DNA of 64,000 bases from Unio delphinus (taxonomy: Eukaryota; Mollusca; Bivalvia; Unionida; Unionidae), in assembly GCA_029339505.1 (NCBI GenBank), contig JAQISU010001235.1:34757315-34821314 (forward strand), read 5' to 3'. Every line of letters begins with the position of its first letter. Position 1 is the stretch's first letter. The notes beneath the pieces were generated by a model, which had not been told where the DNA came from, did not search any database, and worked only from the letters and a program-made list of their open reading frames with translations. Shown piece after piece: positions 48,092-60,114 of the stretch. A program made the position numbers and the translations under genes.

Positions 48092-49265
48092 CCGTAGGTA
48101 TTAGTGGCGGAACATACCGTTATCCCCTTGGGGTATCTCCAGAGTAATCCCTGTGGACAGCCTACAGGGGTTGTGCCATTGACTCAAGAATGATTGTATC
48201 TCTGGCGTGAGCATGACTGTTTTCTGGGATCGAAGGGACTTGAAAAGAGCGCAATTACGCTAGCAACGTCCTTTGTAAAGGGCGCATAAAAGGACGGCTG
48301 ATCGGGATCAAGTCTGCTGCCGCATTGAATAATCCGAGGATCTGCAACTTTCTCGCTAAAATGCGCATCCTGTCGGAAACGGACTCTACGAGTGCAATTA
48401 TCTGGATAATCGCAAACTCGAGGAAGCCTTACCAGATTCAGATCGGGAGAAACTCCACACCCAGATGGACCAAAATCCGGAATGGACAGAGATCAAACTT
48501 TATCCAGTTCACGAGAAAGCCTATATGACGTAAAGTGATATAAGATCGTTTCTGCCTTTGAGCAGAATAGAACTTGACAGATGTTTCTGGAGGATGTCAT
48601 CCAAATATACTGCCGACGCAATAGATGAAGTCGAGCGGAACAGGGTGACGACGTAACCCATAACCTTGGTACAAGCCCAAGTGCTTAAATTTAGGCCAAA
48701 AGGTATGACATGGAACTGATAAGCCTAGTCCCGACAAGCACAACGGAGAATGTCCGCTACTCGTGGGATAGGGACGTGAAATGTGCGTCGGTCATATCTA
48801 GCCAGCTTATAATGGGGTTTAAGCGACGTGCCCTTCAGACATGCGTCACGACGTATCAGGTCTAGGTTGGCAGAAGCAGTCAGCGCATTGGCCATGGAAT
48901 GGTGAACTGCCCTGTTAAGAACCCTAGCTAACCGGGCCGTCGAATCCCAAGCATGTTCATTGCCAGATTTTTCAGCGATCCTGAAAATGGCTAGGGAGGC
49001 TAGGTCTAACAGTGAAGACGTAGCGACTACATTCGAACCAGCTTGGACGTGGCATTGAACACAGTTTTGTCCACTTTATAAGACAATGCCGCAGACATAT
49101 GGACTGCTGCCCTATTTTATCCCGAGCCAGGACCTCAGTATTGAACGCATCGGAGTGAGTTTTGTACCATCGACCTGAAAACGACGCTGGTACTTGGCTT
49201 TCAGAAAAGAACGCCTTAGCATTTCCTGGATCCCCTATACGTGTGACAGACGGTCATTAATTTCC
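48092..49265 (-). pseudogene. DIRS reverse transcriptase, broken by stops
   Basis: Minus-strand motifs are QFHVIPFGLN (about 48,687-48,717) and SAVYLDDI (about 48,594-48,616), the PFGL and YLDD boxes of DIRS RT. Upstream TDAHFTSLSHE-like wording (about 48,770-48,810) precedes them in the right order. Stops and shifts are frequent, so the copy could not make an enzyme. Confidence 0.75.
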
Positions 49266-51488
49266 TTAATTTTGTCGACTGGGGAAGGAGGCGGAAGGAT
49301 AGAATCTCTTCCCCTTCATCCAGATCGACCGACGCACTAACCCTATAGTCGGTAATTGCAGCAGGAGGTGGAGGGCATTCTGAAGGGGCCTTAACACCCT
49401 AAAAATTTCCTCCACTGCGGCTTTGAAGCTGAACTCAGTCCGTTCCATAGTTGGATCTGCATACAGCTGATTTGCCTGTGATTCATCGCACTCACTATGT
49501 GCATAATCTTGCTCTGGTAAAGCATCCATATCGGGGTAATGCATACCAGGTGGCATAGATGACTCGATTCCGTCATCTCTAAAAAAGGCATTCACTCTCC
49601 CTGAGGATGAGTTGATAGCCTATGGACGGCCGGCAATGCCGAATGAATTGATTGGTATATGTTTGGCCTGAACGCCTGCGACGGGCCGGCTATGACCGGC
49701 ACCGACCGCTCGAATGGTCGGGTTGGATCGAGAGATTCATCGCCAACATCAGAGTCATGGTAGTGATATGTAACCGGTAGTACGGATTGACAGACGGAAA
49801 CATCACTAGAATCTTCATCAATCCGATTTGTGCGGATTGCGGTATGATAAAAGTCCCCGTGCTGGTACAGTGGTACAGTCGGACGGACTGGTATATGACT
49901 AAAATCTCCATACGGTTGGACGACCGGTGCCTGTTGGGCTGGACGGCCGGAGCCGGATGGACTGTCAGTGCCGGCAAGTGTCGGCTGGAAGCTTGGCTGG
50001 ACAAACGGTGCCATTTGGGTTGAACGGTCATTGCCGGATCGACGCCCGGTGCCGGTTAGTGCCGGCTGGATGACCGGTGCCATATGGCTGAACGGTCATT
50101 GCCGGATGGACGCCCGGTGCCGGTTGGTGCCGGCTAGAAGGTAATAATAATTACATAATGCTTATGTAGTGCGGCCAGCACTGTGCACCCATCTACCATT
50201 CGCTCAGAGGGAATGTTGGTTCTGGTATAGCTTGCATATCTGTACAGCATACCAGGTGACCTAGATGACGCAATTCTGTCATAATTGACACTTTCACTAA
50301 ATCTCCCTTGTGGAGAAGCTGTGAACATATGGACGGCCGGCACTAACGGCTGATTGAACTGACGAATGGTCGGCCTGAAAGTCCTGTTCTGGTAAAGCTG
50401 CCATATCTGGGTAGCGCATACCAAGTGGCATAGATAACTCAATTCCGTCATCTCTGATAATGTCACTAATTCTCCCTTGTATTAAAATCACACCGACACG
50501 TATTTGACGTGACGGGAGGTGTACACCGGCGATACCGACTGATTTGTCTGGTATATGGTCGGCCGGAATGTCGGCGAAGGTCCGGCTATGACCGGCACCT
50601 GCCTCTCGAATGGTCTGATTGGACGGAGATACATCTATAACATCTCTCTCATGGTAGTGATATGTAACCAGTAGTACAGATTGACTGACGGGTACATCAC
50701 TATAATCTCCGTAAATCAAATGTACAGCCGGTGCAGGTTGATGTCGGCTGGAAGACCGGTGCCATTTGGGCTGAACGGTCGTTGCCGGATGGACGGCCGG
50801 TGCAGGTTGATGCCGGCTGGAAGGTCGGTTGCACGACCGGTACCATTTGGGCTGAACGGTCGTTGCCGGATGGACGGCCGGTGCAGGTTGATGCCGGCTG
50901 GAAGGTCGGCTGGACGACCGGTGCCATTTGGTCTGAACGGTCGTTGCCGGGTGGACGGCCGGTGCCTGTTGATGCAGGCTGGAAGGTCGGCTGGACGACC
51001 GGTGCCATTTGGGCTGAACGGTCGTTGTCGGATGGACAGCCGGTGCCGGTTGATGCCGGCTGGAAGGTCGGCTGGACGACCGGTGCCATTTGGGCTGAAC
51101 GGTCGTTGCCGGGTGGACGGCCGGTGCCTGTTGATGCAGGCTGGAAGGTCGGCTGGCCGGCCGGTGCCATTTGGGCTGAACGGCCGGTGCCTGTTGATGC
51201 CAGCTGGAAGGTCGGCTGGCCGTCCGGTGCCATTTGGGCTGAACGGACGGTGCCGGATGTATGGCTAGTGCCGGTTGGTGCCTGCTGAAGTGTCGGCTGA
51301 ACTGACGGTGTCGGCTGGACGGACGGCTGGACGGCCAGCGAAAGTGCATAATGAAATGGATCCAATTGATCCAGCCTAGACTCCATGCGTCCGGACTTAC
51401 AGGCCCGAAAGCCATGCACGGACCTGCGGTGAAATTTACATCCACTGGGCAGCCTAAACCATGTCAACATAATTTCCTCCATTTCCAC
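49266..51488 (-). pseudogene. DIRS gag-like ORF with 27-residue repeats
   Basis: The likely start is the Met at 51,488 (MEMEEIMLTWF), followed by a basic Cys/His-containing stretch (CKFHRRSVHGFRAC) and then seven or so 27-residue Pro/Thr/Gly-rich repeats (QPTFQPASTGTGRPPGNDRS plus AQMAPVV). This frame stops at 50,700 but continues in a neighbouring frame as YSDVPVSQSV and VTYHYHERD. The same repeat-plus-module arrangement recurs at 49,592-50,083 (SSDVSVCQSV, VTYHYHDSD) in one frame, so the first break is a frameshift. The last part (49,266-49,595) is acidic with RDDGIESSMPPGM. The role as nucleocapsid is inferred from position. Confidence 0.65.
50690..51340 (-). repeat. 81-bp tandem repeat inside DIRS gag, about 7-8 copies
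   Basis: The unit is 81 bp (27 codons), based in plus orientation on GCCGGCTGGAAGGTCGGCTG, GACGACCGGTGCCATTTGGG, CTGAACGGTCGTTGCCGG. One shortened unit lies near 51,170-51,200. GC content is far above the surroundings. Related units recur at 49,900-50,140. Because 81 is a multiple of three, all six frames stay open for long stretches and only one is genuine. Confidence 0.95.
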
Positions 51489-51490
51489 TT

Positions 51491-52110
51491 AACAATTCAG
51501 TACGCTATTAAGTCGCTATTCCATAACCGTAACTAACGAAGGAAGCGAAATGATTAAGTGTCGCGTGAATTCGTGACTAAAACACGAAATTCCGTCATTA
51601 AATAGTCGCAACTGGTCGTTCAGAGACGAAGTCTACTGAAACGGAAAGAAGATAAACAAAGCACAAATTAACAATCAGTACGCTATTAAGTCTCTATTCC
51701 ATAACCGTAACTAACGGAGGAAGCGAAATGATTAAGTGTCGTGTGAATTCGTGACTACAACACGAAATTCCGCCATTAAATAGTTGCAACTGGTCGTTCA
51801 GAGACGAAGTCTACTGAAACGGAAAGAAGATAAACAAAGCACAAATTAACAATTCAGTACGCTATTAAGTCGCTATTCCATAACCGTAACTAACGGAGGA
51901 AGCGAAATGATTAAGTGTCGCGTGAATTCGTGACTACAACACGAAGTCCGCCATTAAATAGTCGCAATTGGTCGTTCAAAGACTTTTTTGAAGTCTACTG
52001 AAACGTCAAAGAAGGTAAATACAGCACACATTATCAATGCAGCACGTTATTAGTCGCTAATATCGTAAACGTTACATACGGAATAAGCAAAATTATTGAG
52101 TGCTACATGT
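51491..52110 (-). repeat. 178-179-bp repeats in the DIRS leader, about 3.4 copies
   Basis: Copies begin at about 51,491, 51,668 and 51,847, with a diverged partial copy from about 52,030. Landmarks are TACGCTATTAAGTC, CATAACCGTAACTAACG, GCGAAATGATTAAGTGTCG and TGGTCGTTCAGAGACGAAG. The first three copies are over 95% similar by eye. They lie between the 5' terminal repeat and the gag start, in untranslated leader. Confidence 0.92.
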
Positions 52111-52326
52111 ATTACATGCTTTGACCACGTTGCAACCTGGTCCGAAGTCTAGAAAAGGTGACAAAGTCACTCAAATTGGAAAATATTGTAAAATAATGTA
52201 TACGACCTGTAGAGGAATGATTATCCAACACAGTAATTCCAAATTTAACTTCGGATGGTCAGAATTTACACTAAGATGGCTTGGATTCATTGGAGGTCTA
52301 ATTGTACGTGTTTTCGCGTAAGCGAA

Positions 52327-52513
52327 GCTAAAAAACTAAAGAAGCGACACCTAACGGGCGGCAAGGGGAGGTAATGGGCAAGAGTTATTGCCCTTTGTCT
52401 ATATGACATAGACAGGAAAGACGAATTTTCGTCTTTTGGTAGGGCTGGATTCGCGAGGTAGCAGGCTAATATCCCTAAAGTAATGTGATTGGGGAACGTA
52501 TTCAAAGGAGAAA
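52327..52513. repeat. DIRS terminal inverted repeat (5' end of element)
   Basis: Inverted copy of 45,795-45,960. The outermost 40 bases (52,474-52,513; AACGTATTCAAAGGAGAAA at the end) are unique to this end and complementary to 46,073-46,112. Confidence 0.95.
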
Positions 52514-53509
52514 CTAAAAATCTACCAATGCGATGAAAAAACTGATGGTTTACTTCATACTTCATACCATTTTTACTAAGAGACTCGATATCATCTACAG
52601 ATCTCTATGCAGATGACACAACATTATCAGACATCCAAAACACAAAGCATGCTTCTTTACAGAATGCATTAAACAAGCTGGAAAACTGATGCACACGCAA
52701 TGGCATGGTAGTAAATACTGGTAAAACTAAAATATTACTTATCTCAACAAGGTAAAAAAGGAAAAATCTTGACAGCAATAAACTATGTCTGACATGGAAG
52801 GATAAAAATTTGTAAATGGTCTGTCATGACAGACTACTTGGTGTTTTGGTAGATAATAATCAATCATCGACTGATCATATCAAACATATCAGTAAAAAGG
52901 TCAATTCAAGTTTATGGCTTCTCAGTAGGATAAGACATTTTCTCCCTGAAAGGCACAGAAAATTATTTTATAACAGTTACATACAACCGTATTTAGACTA
53001 CTGTAATACAGTATGGGGTAATTCAAATGATAAAAACATATCAAAGTTGGAAAATCTTCAGAAAAGAGCATTTAGGCTAATATCAAACCAGAAAGAAAGC
53101 AAGGAAAATTTAGCTGGTAAGTTAAAAATATTACCTATTAAAGACCAAATATGTTTAAGAAAAGCCAAATTAATGTACAGGATATCCAATAATAGTGCTC
53201 CTGAATATTTACAATCCCTATTCCAGTATAGGCTACCTGGTAATACACCCCACCTGTGATCAATATCTACAAAACAGTATAAAATTCCCAAACCAAATAA
53301 GGAATTATTCAAGAAAAGTTTCCAATACTCTGGAACTTTGCTCTGGAATAGTATTCCAGTTGAGATTAGAAATGCCCACTCTATTTCCATCTTCCAAACC
53401 CAATATATCTTGTGGCTTCTGAGATGCTGCTGAATTAAATAAATTCCTTGAATGAGGGCCTCAAGGTAGATTAGTTCTTAGCTAATTGTGTTATCCTCTT
53501 TAAATAAAG

Positions 53510-53510
<1 letters not shown>
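52514..53510 (+). mobile_element. LINE, right part (RT palm to 3' end)
   Basis: It continues the LINE broken at 45,752. KLKIYQCDE follows directly, then LYADDTTLSD (52,604-52,633, the YADD box). GVLVDNNQSSTDHIKHISKK, LSRIRHFLPERHRKLFYNSY and QPYLDYCNTVWGNSNDKNI follow in an open frame (52,816-53,259), and YSGTLLWNSIPVEIRNAHS comes after a stop and shift. The 3' tail CTTTAAATAAAGTC leads into (ATT)n. The part between the D-x-AFD block and YADD is partly deleted. CR1/Jockey-like, 5'-truncated, inactive. Confidence 0.88.

Positions 53511-53576
<66 letters not shown>
53511..53576 (+). repeat. (ATT)n microsatellite at the LINE 3' tail
   Basis: About 22 ATT units immediately following the LINE 3' end, consistent with growth from the LINE tail. 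Confidence 0.95.
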
Positions 53577-53577
<1 letters not shown>

Positions 53578-53849
53578 AGTCAAACTTGACAAAGTTCTTA
53601 ATTTATGACTTGATACCAAATTTGAATTTAGTCCTTCAAAAGTATCCAAGCACAAACAGAAAATTAAAGTGCAAATTTCCAAGTCATAAATTCACAGTAA
53701 TAATGGAACTTTATTCTTTTTACATAGGACCTCAAGCATAATTTGATTTGAATCCAAGATATACTTCAAAAGTTACTGCGATGGATGTAATGTGGTGTGT
53801 TGTCTCAGTGTATGATGGAACAGAGATATGGTTAAGACCTTATTAAGAA

Positions 53850-54035
53850 ACTTATTTAGTAAATTATGTTCCTCTTACCAAATTATATTAATGTTAGGAA
53901 ATAAACTTTGCTACATCTCAAATCCAGCCCTCCCAGAAAGAAGAAAATGTCATTGTTATTGTCTGAATACCATATCAACAAAGGGAAAGATCTCTTACTC
54001 ATTACCCCCCTTACCACCACAAAGTAGCTACTGCT
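53850..54035 (+). mobile_element. Old, diverged DIRS terminal repeat
   Basis: Landmarks match the 45,760-45,935 terminal repeat in order: TTTAGTAAATTATGTTCCTC, then AATCCAGCCCT(C)CC, then ACAAAGGGAAAGATCTCTTA and CTCATTACCCCCCTTACC. Identity is perhaps two thirds. It ends about 50 bp from the ARFGEF exon at 54,084. No internal DIRS sequence is attached. Confidence 0.6.
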
Positions 54036-54083
54036 ATTTATATTCACATGGTAACAAAGTTGTGACAAAGAAGCCTCATTAAC

Positions 54084-54261
54084 CTGCTTTCCACAAAATG
54101 TTCCTTTGTTCATGGTTGGAGTTGAAGGCTTTGGCAAAGTTGTGGGATTCCATCAAGCAGTCAGCCAGAAGGAAGAGCTGTGAAGAGGACAGGAACTGGT
54201 ACATTCCCTGGTCCTCTTGTTGCTGTGTTGGATCAAAATCATGCAGAATCTCACTCTCACC
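54084..54261 (-). CDS. ARFGEF1/2: ARFGEF1/2-like exon
   Basis: 178 bp between acceptor CTTCTCAG and donor GTTAAT. 59 codons plus one base: [59 protein letters not shown], then G completed to Gly by the next exon. EDQGMY..LSS..LF.L.DCL.ESH.F.KAFNSN.EQR..LW.AG is the conserved BIG1/BIG2 pattern. The exon starts in phase 0, matching the end of the exon at 57,490. Confidence 0.95.
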
Positions 54262-54769
54262 CTGAGAAGGAGATGGACAGAAGAGGACATTACAAGAGTG
54301 TTCATCAATTATGAAGAACATGAATGCATTTGATCAAAATCACTGCCATGAGATTCCGACTGACCAATGTAAAGATTTTTCTGCACTTTATTGATTTTTT
54401 ATTTTTCATCTGTTTTTATGATCTCTATCTGGATAGACCTGAAGTGCTAATTTTTGTAAGGACAGAAGGAAGATTTTAAACTGCTATTATAATCTATAGC
54501 TGGATAGACCTGAAGTGCTATTTCATTTAAGGACAGAAGTTAGATTTTAAACTTAAGATTTTTAAAGTTCATTAATCAGAAACTTATAACTTCAAAATAT
54601 ATGTAAATTCAAAAATCTTATATAACTGACAATGAATTCATGTTTATTATCTTCAGGACAGGACCAAGTAGGCCTGAGATTACTCACTGTATGACATCAA
54701 TTTAAAAGGAAACGGCAGATGACCTAGATATCTTCTTTAAGTAACCTTATGACATTCAAAAGTGTTTTT
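54262..54769. other. Intron DNA with a 74-bp duplication
   Basis: CTGGATAGACCTGAAGTGCT with about 50 following bases occurs at about 54,429 and 54,502. Otherwise AT-rich intron sequence. Confidence 0.7.
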
Positions 54770-56240
54770 ACATTTGTTAGTAATGGCCTACATATGGATG
54801 ACAAATCACAATCTTTTGTGTAAACTTTTAAGTTTATGTTGCTTTCTGTGAAATTTGATATTTTTAGTAACAACAGCCATATGTGATAAAAATGTAAAAG
54901 GTCTTCATGCTTGAATGCTTTAAATATTGAATTTTGTCAAGGTCTTGGAAAAGATGTCACAGCAAGGTTTTTACATTTTTAGTAATGGTGGGCATGCTTG
55001 ATGGTTGAATGTTATCATTTGTACAAACTAAAAAGGTATTCATGCAAGGATGGTTTCTGCCAAACTCTGTTCAGTGGTTTGTGAAGTCTTTTTCGAAAAA
55101 TTGCCTTTGCAGATTTTTTCTACTTATAGAAATGGCAGCCATATTTAATGCATTAGCATCATTTGTCAAATATAAACAGCCTTTATGCCAGGATGGTTTC
55201 TGTCGATTATAGTCTAATTCTGTTAATTAGGTTTTGAAAAAAATGTTATTTTAAGTGTTTTGTCTCTATTTTTAGTAATGGTTGCCATATCTGCTAGTGG
55301 TTCAATATCATTTGTAGAGATCTGATAGGTCTTCATACCTGGATGTTGTAAATGGGTAGAATTTTATTAGTGGTTTCTGTGAAGTTGTTTCAAGATTTTT
55401 ATATTGTTTGTAAGAGAGGCCTTTATGGTCTTCATAATTTATTTTTCTTTTCTAGAAACTTGAAAGATCTTTAAACTTGGAAAATTTTGTCAAAATAATT
55501 GAAATCGATCAACCTGATTTTGAGAAGTTTAAAATGGCAATTGTTGAATTATTACGCAAAGTAGAAACAGGACCAAGCCATATGCTCTCTAGGCCAAGGC
55601 CTTCATGTCAGGATGTTTCTGTTATGTTTGCTAGCCATGGCCTTCATGTCAGGATGTTTCTGTTATGTATGCTAGCCAAGGCGTTCATGTTTTATTTTTG
55701 CTAGCCAAGGCCTTCATTTCAGGATGTTTCTGTTATGTATGCTAGCCAAGGTTTCATGTCAGGATGTTTCATTTATTTTTGCTAGCCAAGGCCTTCATGT
55801 CAGATGTTTCATTCATCTTTGCTAGCCAAGGCCTTCATATTAGACCATCTGTCAAATCTAGTTCAATTCTCTTCCACAGCTTGAGAGAATAATTGTTTCA
55901 TAGCAATTTCAGCCATATTTGATGTTGGATCAGCATCATTTGGAAAAATTTAAAAGGCCTTCAAGCCAGGATGCTTTCTGTTAAATTAGGCTGAATTCTG
56001 TCTGAGAAAAAGTGATTTTGGTCATATCTAATGATGGATTGGCATCATTTTGTAAAAACAAGAACGGTCTTCATGCCAGAATGCCTTCAGTCCAATCAAA
56101 GTTTCTCTATATTTAGTTAAAAAGGGCCTAAAAAGCTTTTCATAAGAATTCATCGAGATGATTGATAAAGTTTTTCTGTATTTCAGTTTACGGTTTTCAT
56201 ATCTGGCTAGATCAGCATCTTCTATACAAATAGTTCAAAG
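54770..56240 (+). repeat. Degenerate modular repeat (about 120-200-bp spacing) in ARFGEF intron
   Basis: A module recurs at least six times with strong divergence: TTTTTAGTAATGG, then GCCATAT, then ATCATTTGT, then AAAGGTCTTCATGCCAGGATG, then TTTCTGT. Anchors for ATCATTTGT lie near 55,014, 55,157, 55,307, 55,938 and 56,053, with an earlier, weaker copy near 54,800. Within it, 55,588-55,840 is a younger array of about 37-41-bp units (GCTAGCCAAGGCCTTCATGT). Confidence 0.65.
55588..55840 (+). repeat. About 40-bp tandem repeat, 6 copies
   Basis: Unit GCTAGCCAAGGCCTTCATGT then CAGGATGTTTCTGTTATGTAT with indels between copies. It is a local expansion of one segment of the larger modular repeat. Confidence 0.85.
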
Positions 56241-56691
56241 GCTTGCAATCAAGAAATCAGTCCGAATTAGTTAAAAACTTTACAACAAAAAAAAGAAAAC
56301 CTTCGAAAATCATGCTTTATACAGCATTGGCAGCATCATTTTTTAATAACATTGTGATTACTTACAAATCTAAAAGTCCATGATGCTGAGGAGTTTTTAA
56401 CAACATTATAAGACTAGGAATTATACTTTATGTCCCAAATGACATGGTCAAGCAAGTGGATTCAAGGAATTTTTTTCCCTGCCTATCAAGGAGAAGTCAG
56501 AGAATGCACTGTATGGTAAATTGGGTCTAATTGCAAACATCTGTTGCTGGATAATGCAGATCAGGGTCTATATTGTTTGATGTATATTTTAAACAAACTG
56601 CAAGACTCTTATCTGCTTAGACATTATTAGTAGATCTGTGTCTGTGCAGACTGCAGTTGGATTGGACTTGTCAGCAAGTATAAATTGTAGT
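56241..56691. other. No gene seen (intron)
   Basis: AT-rich intron DNA; 56,677-56,691 is the left target duplication of the following SINE. Confidence 0.5.
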
Positions 56692-56930
56692 TGTTGTTGT
56701 AGGGTTTAACACCATTTTTCAGCACATGATAGGCTATACATGGCAGAAAGTATTACTGGTGGAGGAAGAACCCGGGAAGACCCCCGGAAAGAACCACCGA
56801 CCCACGAGAAGCTACTGGCAAGCTTTCTCACTTGAACTACATTAGCCGAATCTTAGACTCGAACCCATGCAGACATAGGTGAGATGGCAGTGATCCGTAA
56901 CGGAAAGCACTTTAGACTTTATAAGACCTA
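56692..56930 (-). mobile_element. SINE family 1, full-length, 15-bp target duplication
   Basis: The TTGTTGTTGTAGGGTTTAAC tail-side start, body (AAGAACCCGGGAAGACCC) and tRNA-like head (GAGATGGCAGTGATCCGTAA) are in minus orientation. It is flanked by AGTATAAATTGTAGT (56,677-56,691) and AGTATAAGTTGTAGT (56,931-56,945), one mismatch. Confidence 0.9.
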
Positions 56931-56945
56931 AGTATAAGTTGTAGT

Positions 56946-58535
<1,590 letters not shown>

Positions 58536-59590
58536 CCACCTGGCCAATGTATTATGACTGCGACCTGGCCAATGTATTGACGACCACCTGGCCAATGTAT
58601 TATGACTGCCCCCTGGCCAATGTATTATGACTACCACCTGGCCAATGTATTATGACTACCACTTGGCCAATGTATTGACAACCACCTGGCCAATGTATTA
58701 TGACTGCCACCTGGCCAATGTATTGTGACTACCACCTGGCCAATGTATTATGACTACCACCTGGCCAATGTATTATGACTGCCACCTGGCCAATGTATTA
58801 TGACTACCACCTGGCCAATGTATTATGACTACCACCTGGCCAAAGCATTATGACTACCACCTGGCCAAAGTATTATGACTACCACCTGGCCAATGTATTG
58901 ACTACCACCTGGCCAATGTATTATGACTACCACCTGACCAAAGTATTATGACTACCACCTGGCCAATGTATTATGACTACCACCTGGCCAATGTATTATG
59001 ACTACCACCTGGACAAAGTATTATGACTACCACCTGGCCAATGTATTATGACAACCACCTGGCCAAAGTATTATGACTACCACCTGGCCAATGTATTATG
59101 ACTACCACCTGGCCAAAGTATTATGACTACCACCTGGCCCAAGTATTATGACTACCACCTAGCCAAAGTATTGTGACTACCACCTGGCCAATGTATTGTG
59201 ACTATCACCTGGCCAATGTATTATGACTACCACCTTTCCAAAGTATTATGACTACCACCTGGCCAATGTATTATGACTACCACCTGGCCAATGTATTATG
59301 ACTACCACCTGGCCAAAGTATTATGACTACCACCTGGCCAATGTATTATGACTACCACCTGGCCAAAGTATTATGACAACCACCTGGCCCAAGTATTATG
59401 ACTACCACCTAGCCAAAGTATTGTGACTACCACCTGGCCAATGTATTGTGACTACCACCTGGCCAATGTATTATGACTACCACCTGGCCAATGTATTATG
59501 ACTACCACCTGGCCAAAGTATTATGACTACCACCTGGCCAAAGTATTATGACTACCATCTGGCCAATGTATTGTGACTACCACCTGGAGA
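58536..59590 (+). repeat. 25-bp tandem array, about 42 copies, each with GGCCAA(T/A)G
   Basis: Unit CTACCACCTGGCCAATGTAT plus TATGA. About two thirds of the units keep GGCCAATG (a CCAAT-box-like core that also contains an NFI half-site) and the rest have GGCCAAAG. Some units are 22 bp (TATTGA). It lies in the ARFGEF intron between exons at 57,490 and 60,464. Confidence 0.95.
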
Positions 59591-59945
59591 ATGTATTATC
59601 AAAGCTTTAAAAATATCACTTCAAGATTTTAACTCTTGAATTAATATAGGAACTCTCAAGTCCTTACATTTATAAAATTCAACAAGAAAGGAAAGAAACC
59701 AGAATTTTGAAAATCCAGATTGTTCTGAACTTGAATTGTTTGCTCTGACGAATTTGTGGATAGAACAGAAATTCTATCCACATAATTTAAAACTTTCTGA
59801 ACTTGAGCTAAAGACCCCAAAATTAGACTGATATTTATTTAATAAAATATAACAGCAGGAGTTCAGGGCAGGTAGTGAAAATAAACCCAACAAAAACAGT
59901 GATGCCAAACTAAAAAGCCTTAAAACAGACCTAAACACAAAAATC
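59591..59945. other. No gene seen (intron)
   Basis: AT-rich intron sequence between two repeat tracts. Confidence 0.5.
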
Positions 59946-60114
59946 TAAGTAAGTAAGTAAGTAAGCAAGGAAGTAAGCAAACAAGCAAGTAGGTAGGTAG
60001 GTAAGTAGGTAGATAAGTAAGAAAGGAAGGAGGGAAGGAAGGAAGGAAAAAAGTAAGATAATAAGGAAGGACAGAAGGAAGGAAGGAAGGAAGGAAGGAA
60101 GGAAGGAAGGACAA
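59946..60114 (+). repeat. (AAGT)n/(AAGG)n purine-rich microsatellite
   Basis: TAAG and GAAG tetranucleotides with drift between AAGT, AGGT and AAGG. Strand-asymmetric; minus-strand frames read as Leu/Ser/Pro runs by composition. Confidence 0.95.

Larger units (their letters stand above)
45753..52513 (-). mobile_element. DIRS1-like tyrosine-recombinase retrotransposon, structurally complete (6,761 bp)
   Basis: Sense is the minus strand, 5' end at 52,513. Order: inverted terminal repeat, 178-bp leader repeats, gag with 27-residue repeats, RT, RNase H, tyrosine recombinase, internal complementary region, inverted terminal repeat. The two terminal repeats share about 165 bp that I read as identical. 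The internal complementary region (46,018-46,112) is a fusion of sequences complementary to both extreme ends, the hallmark of DIRS circular intermediates. No target duplication; the flanks share AGAAA with the element end, and the LINE reads through when it is removed. ORFs contain stops and frameshifts. Confidence 0.92.

Noticed and set aside
50681..51288. Plus-strand frames of 185-195 codons over the 81-bp repeat
   Set aside because: Shadow frames; the minus-strand frame fits the DIRS gene order and recurs in a second block with flanking module in frame.
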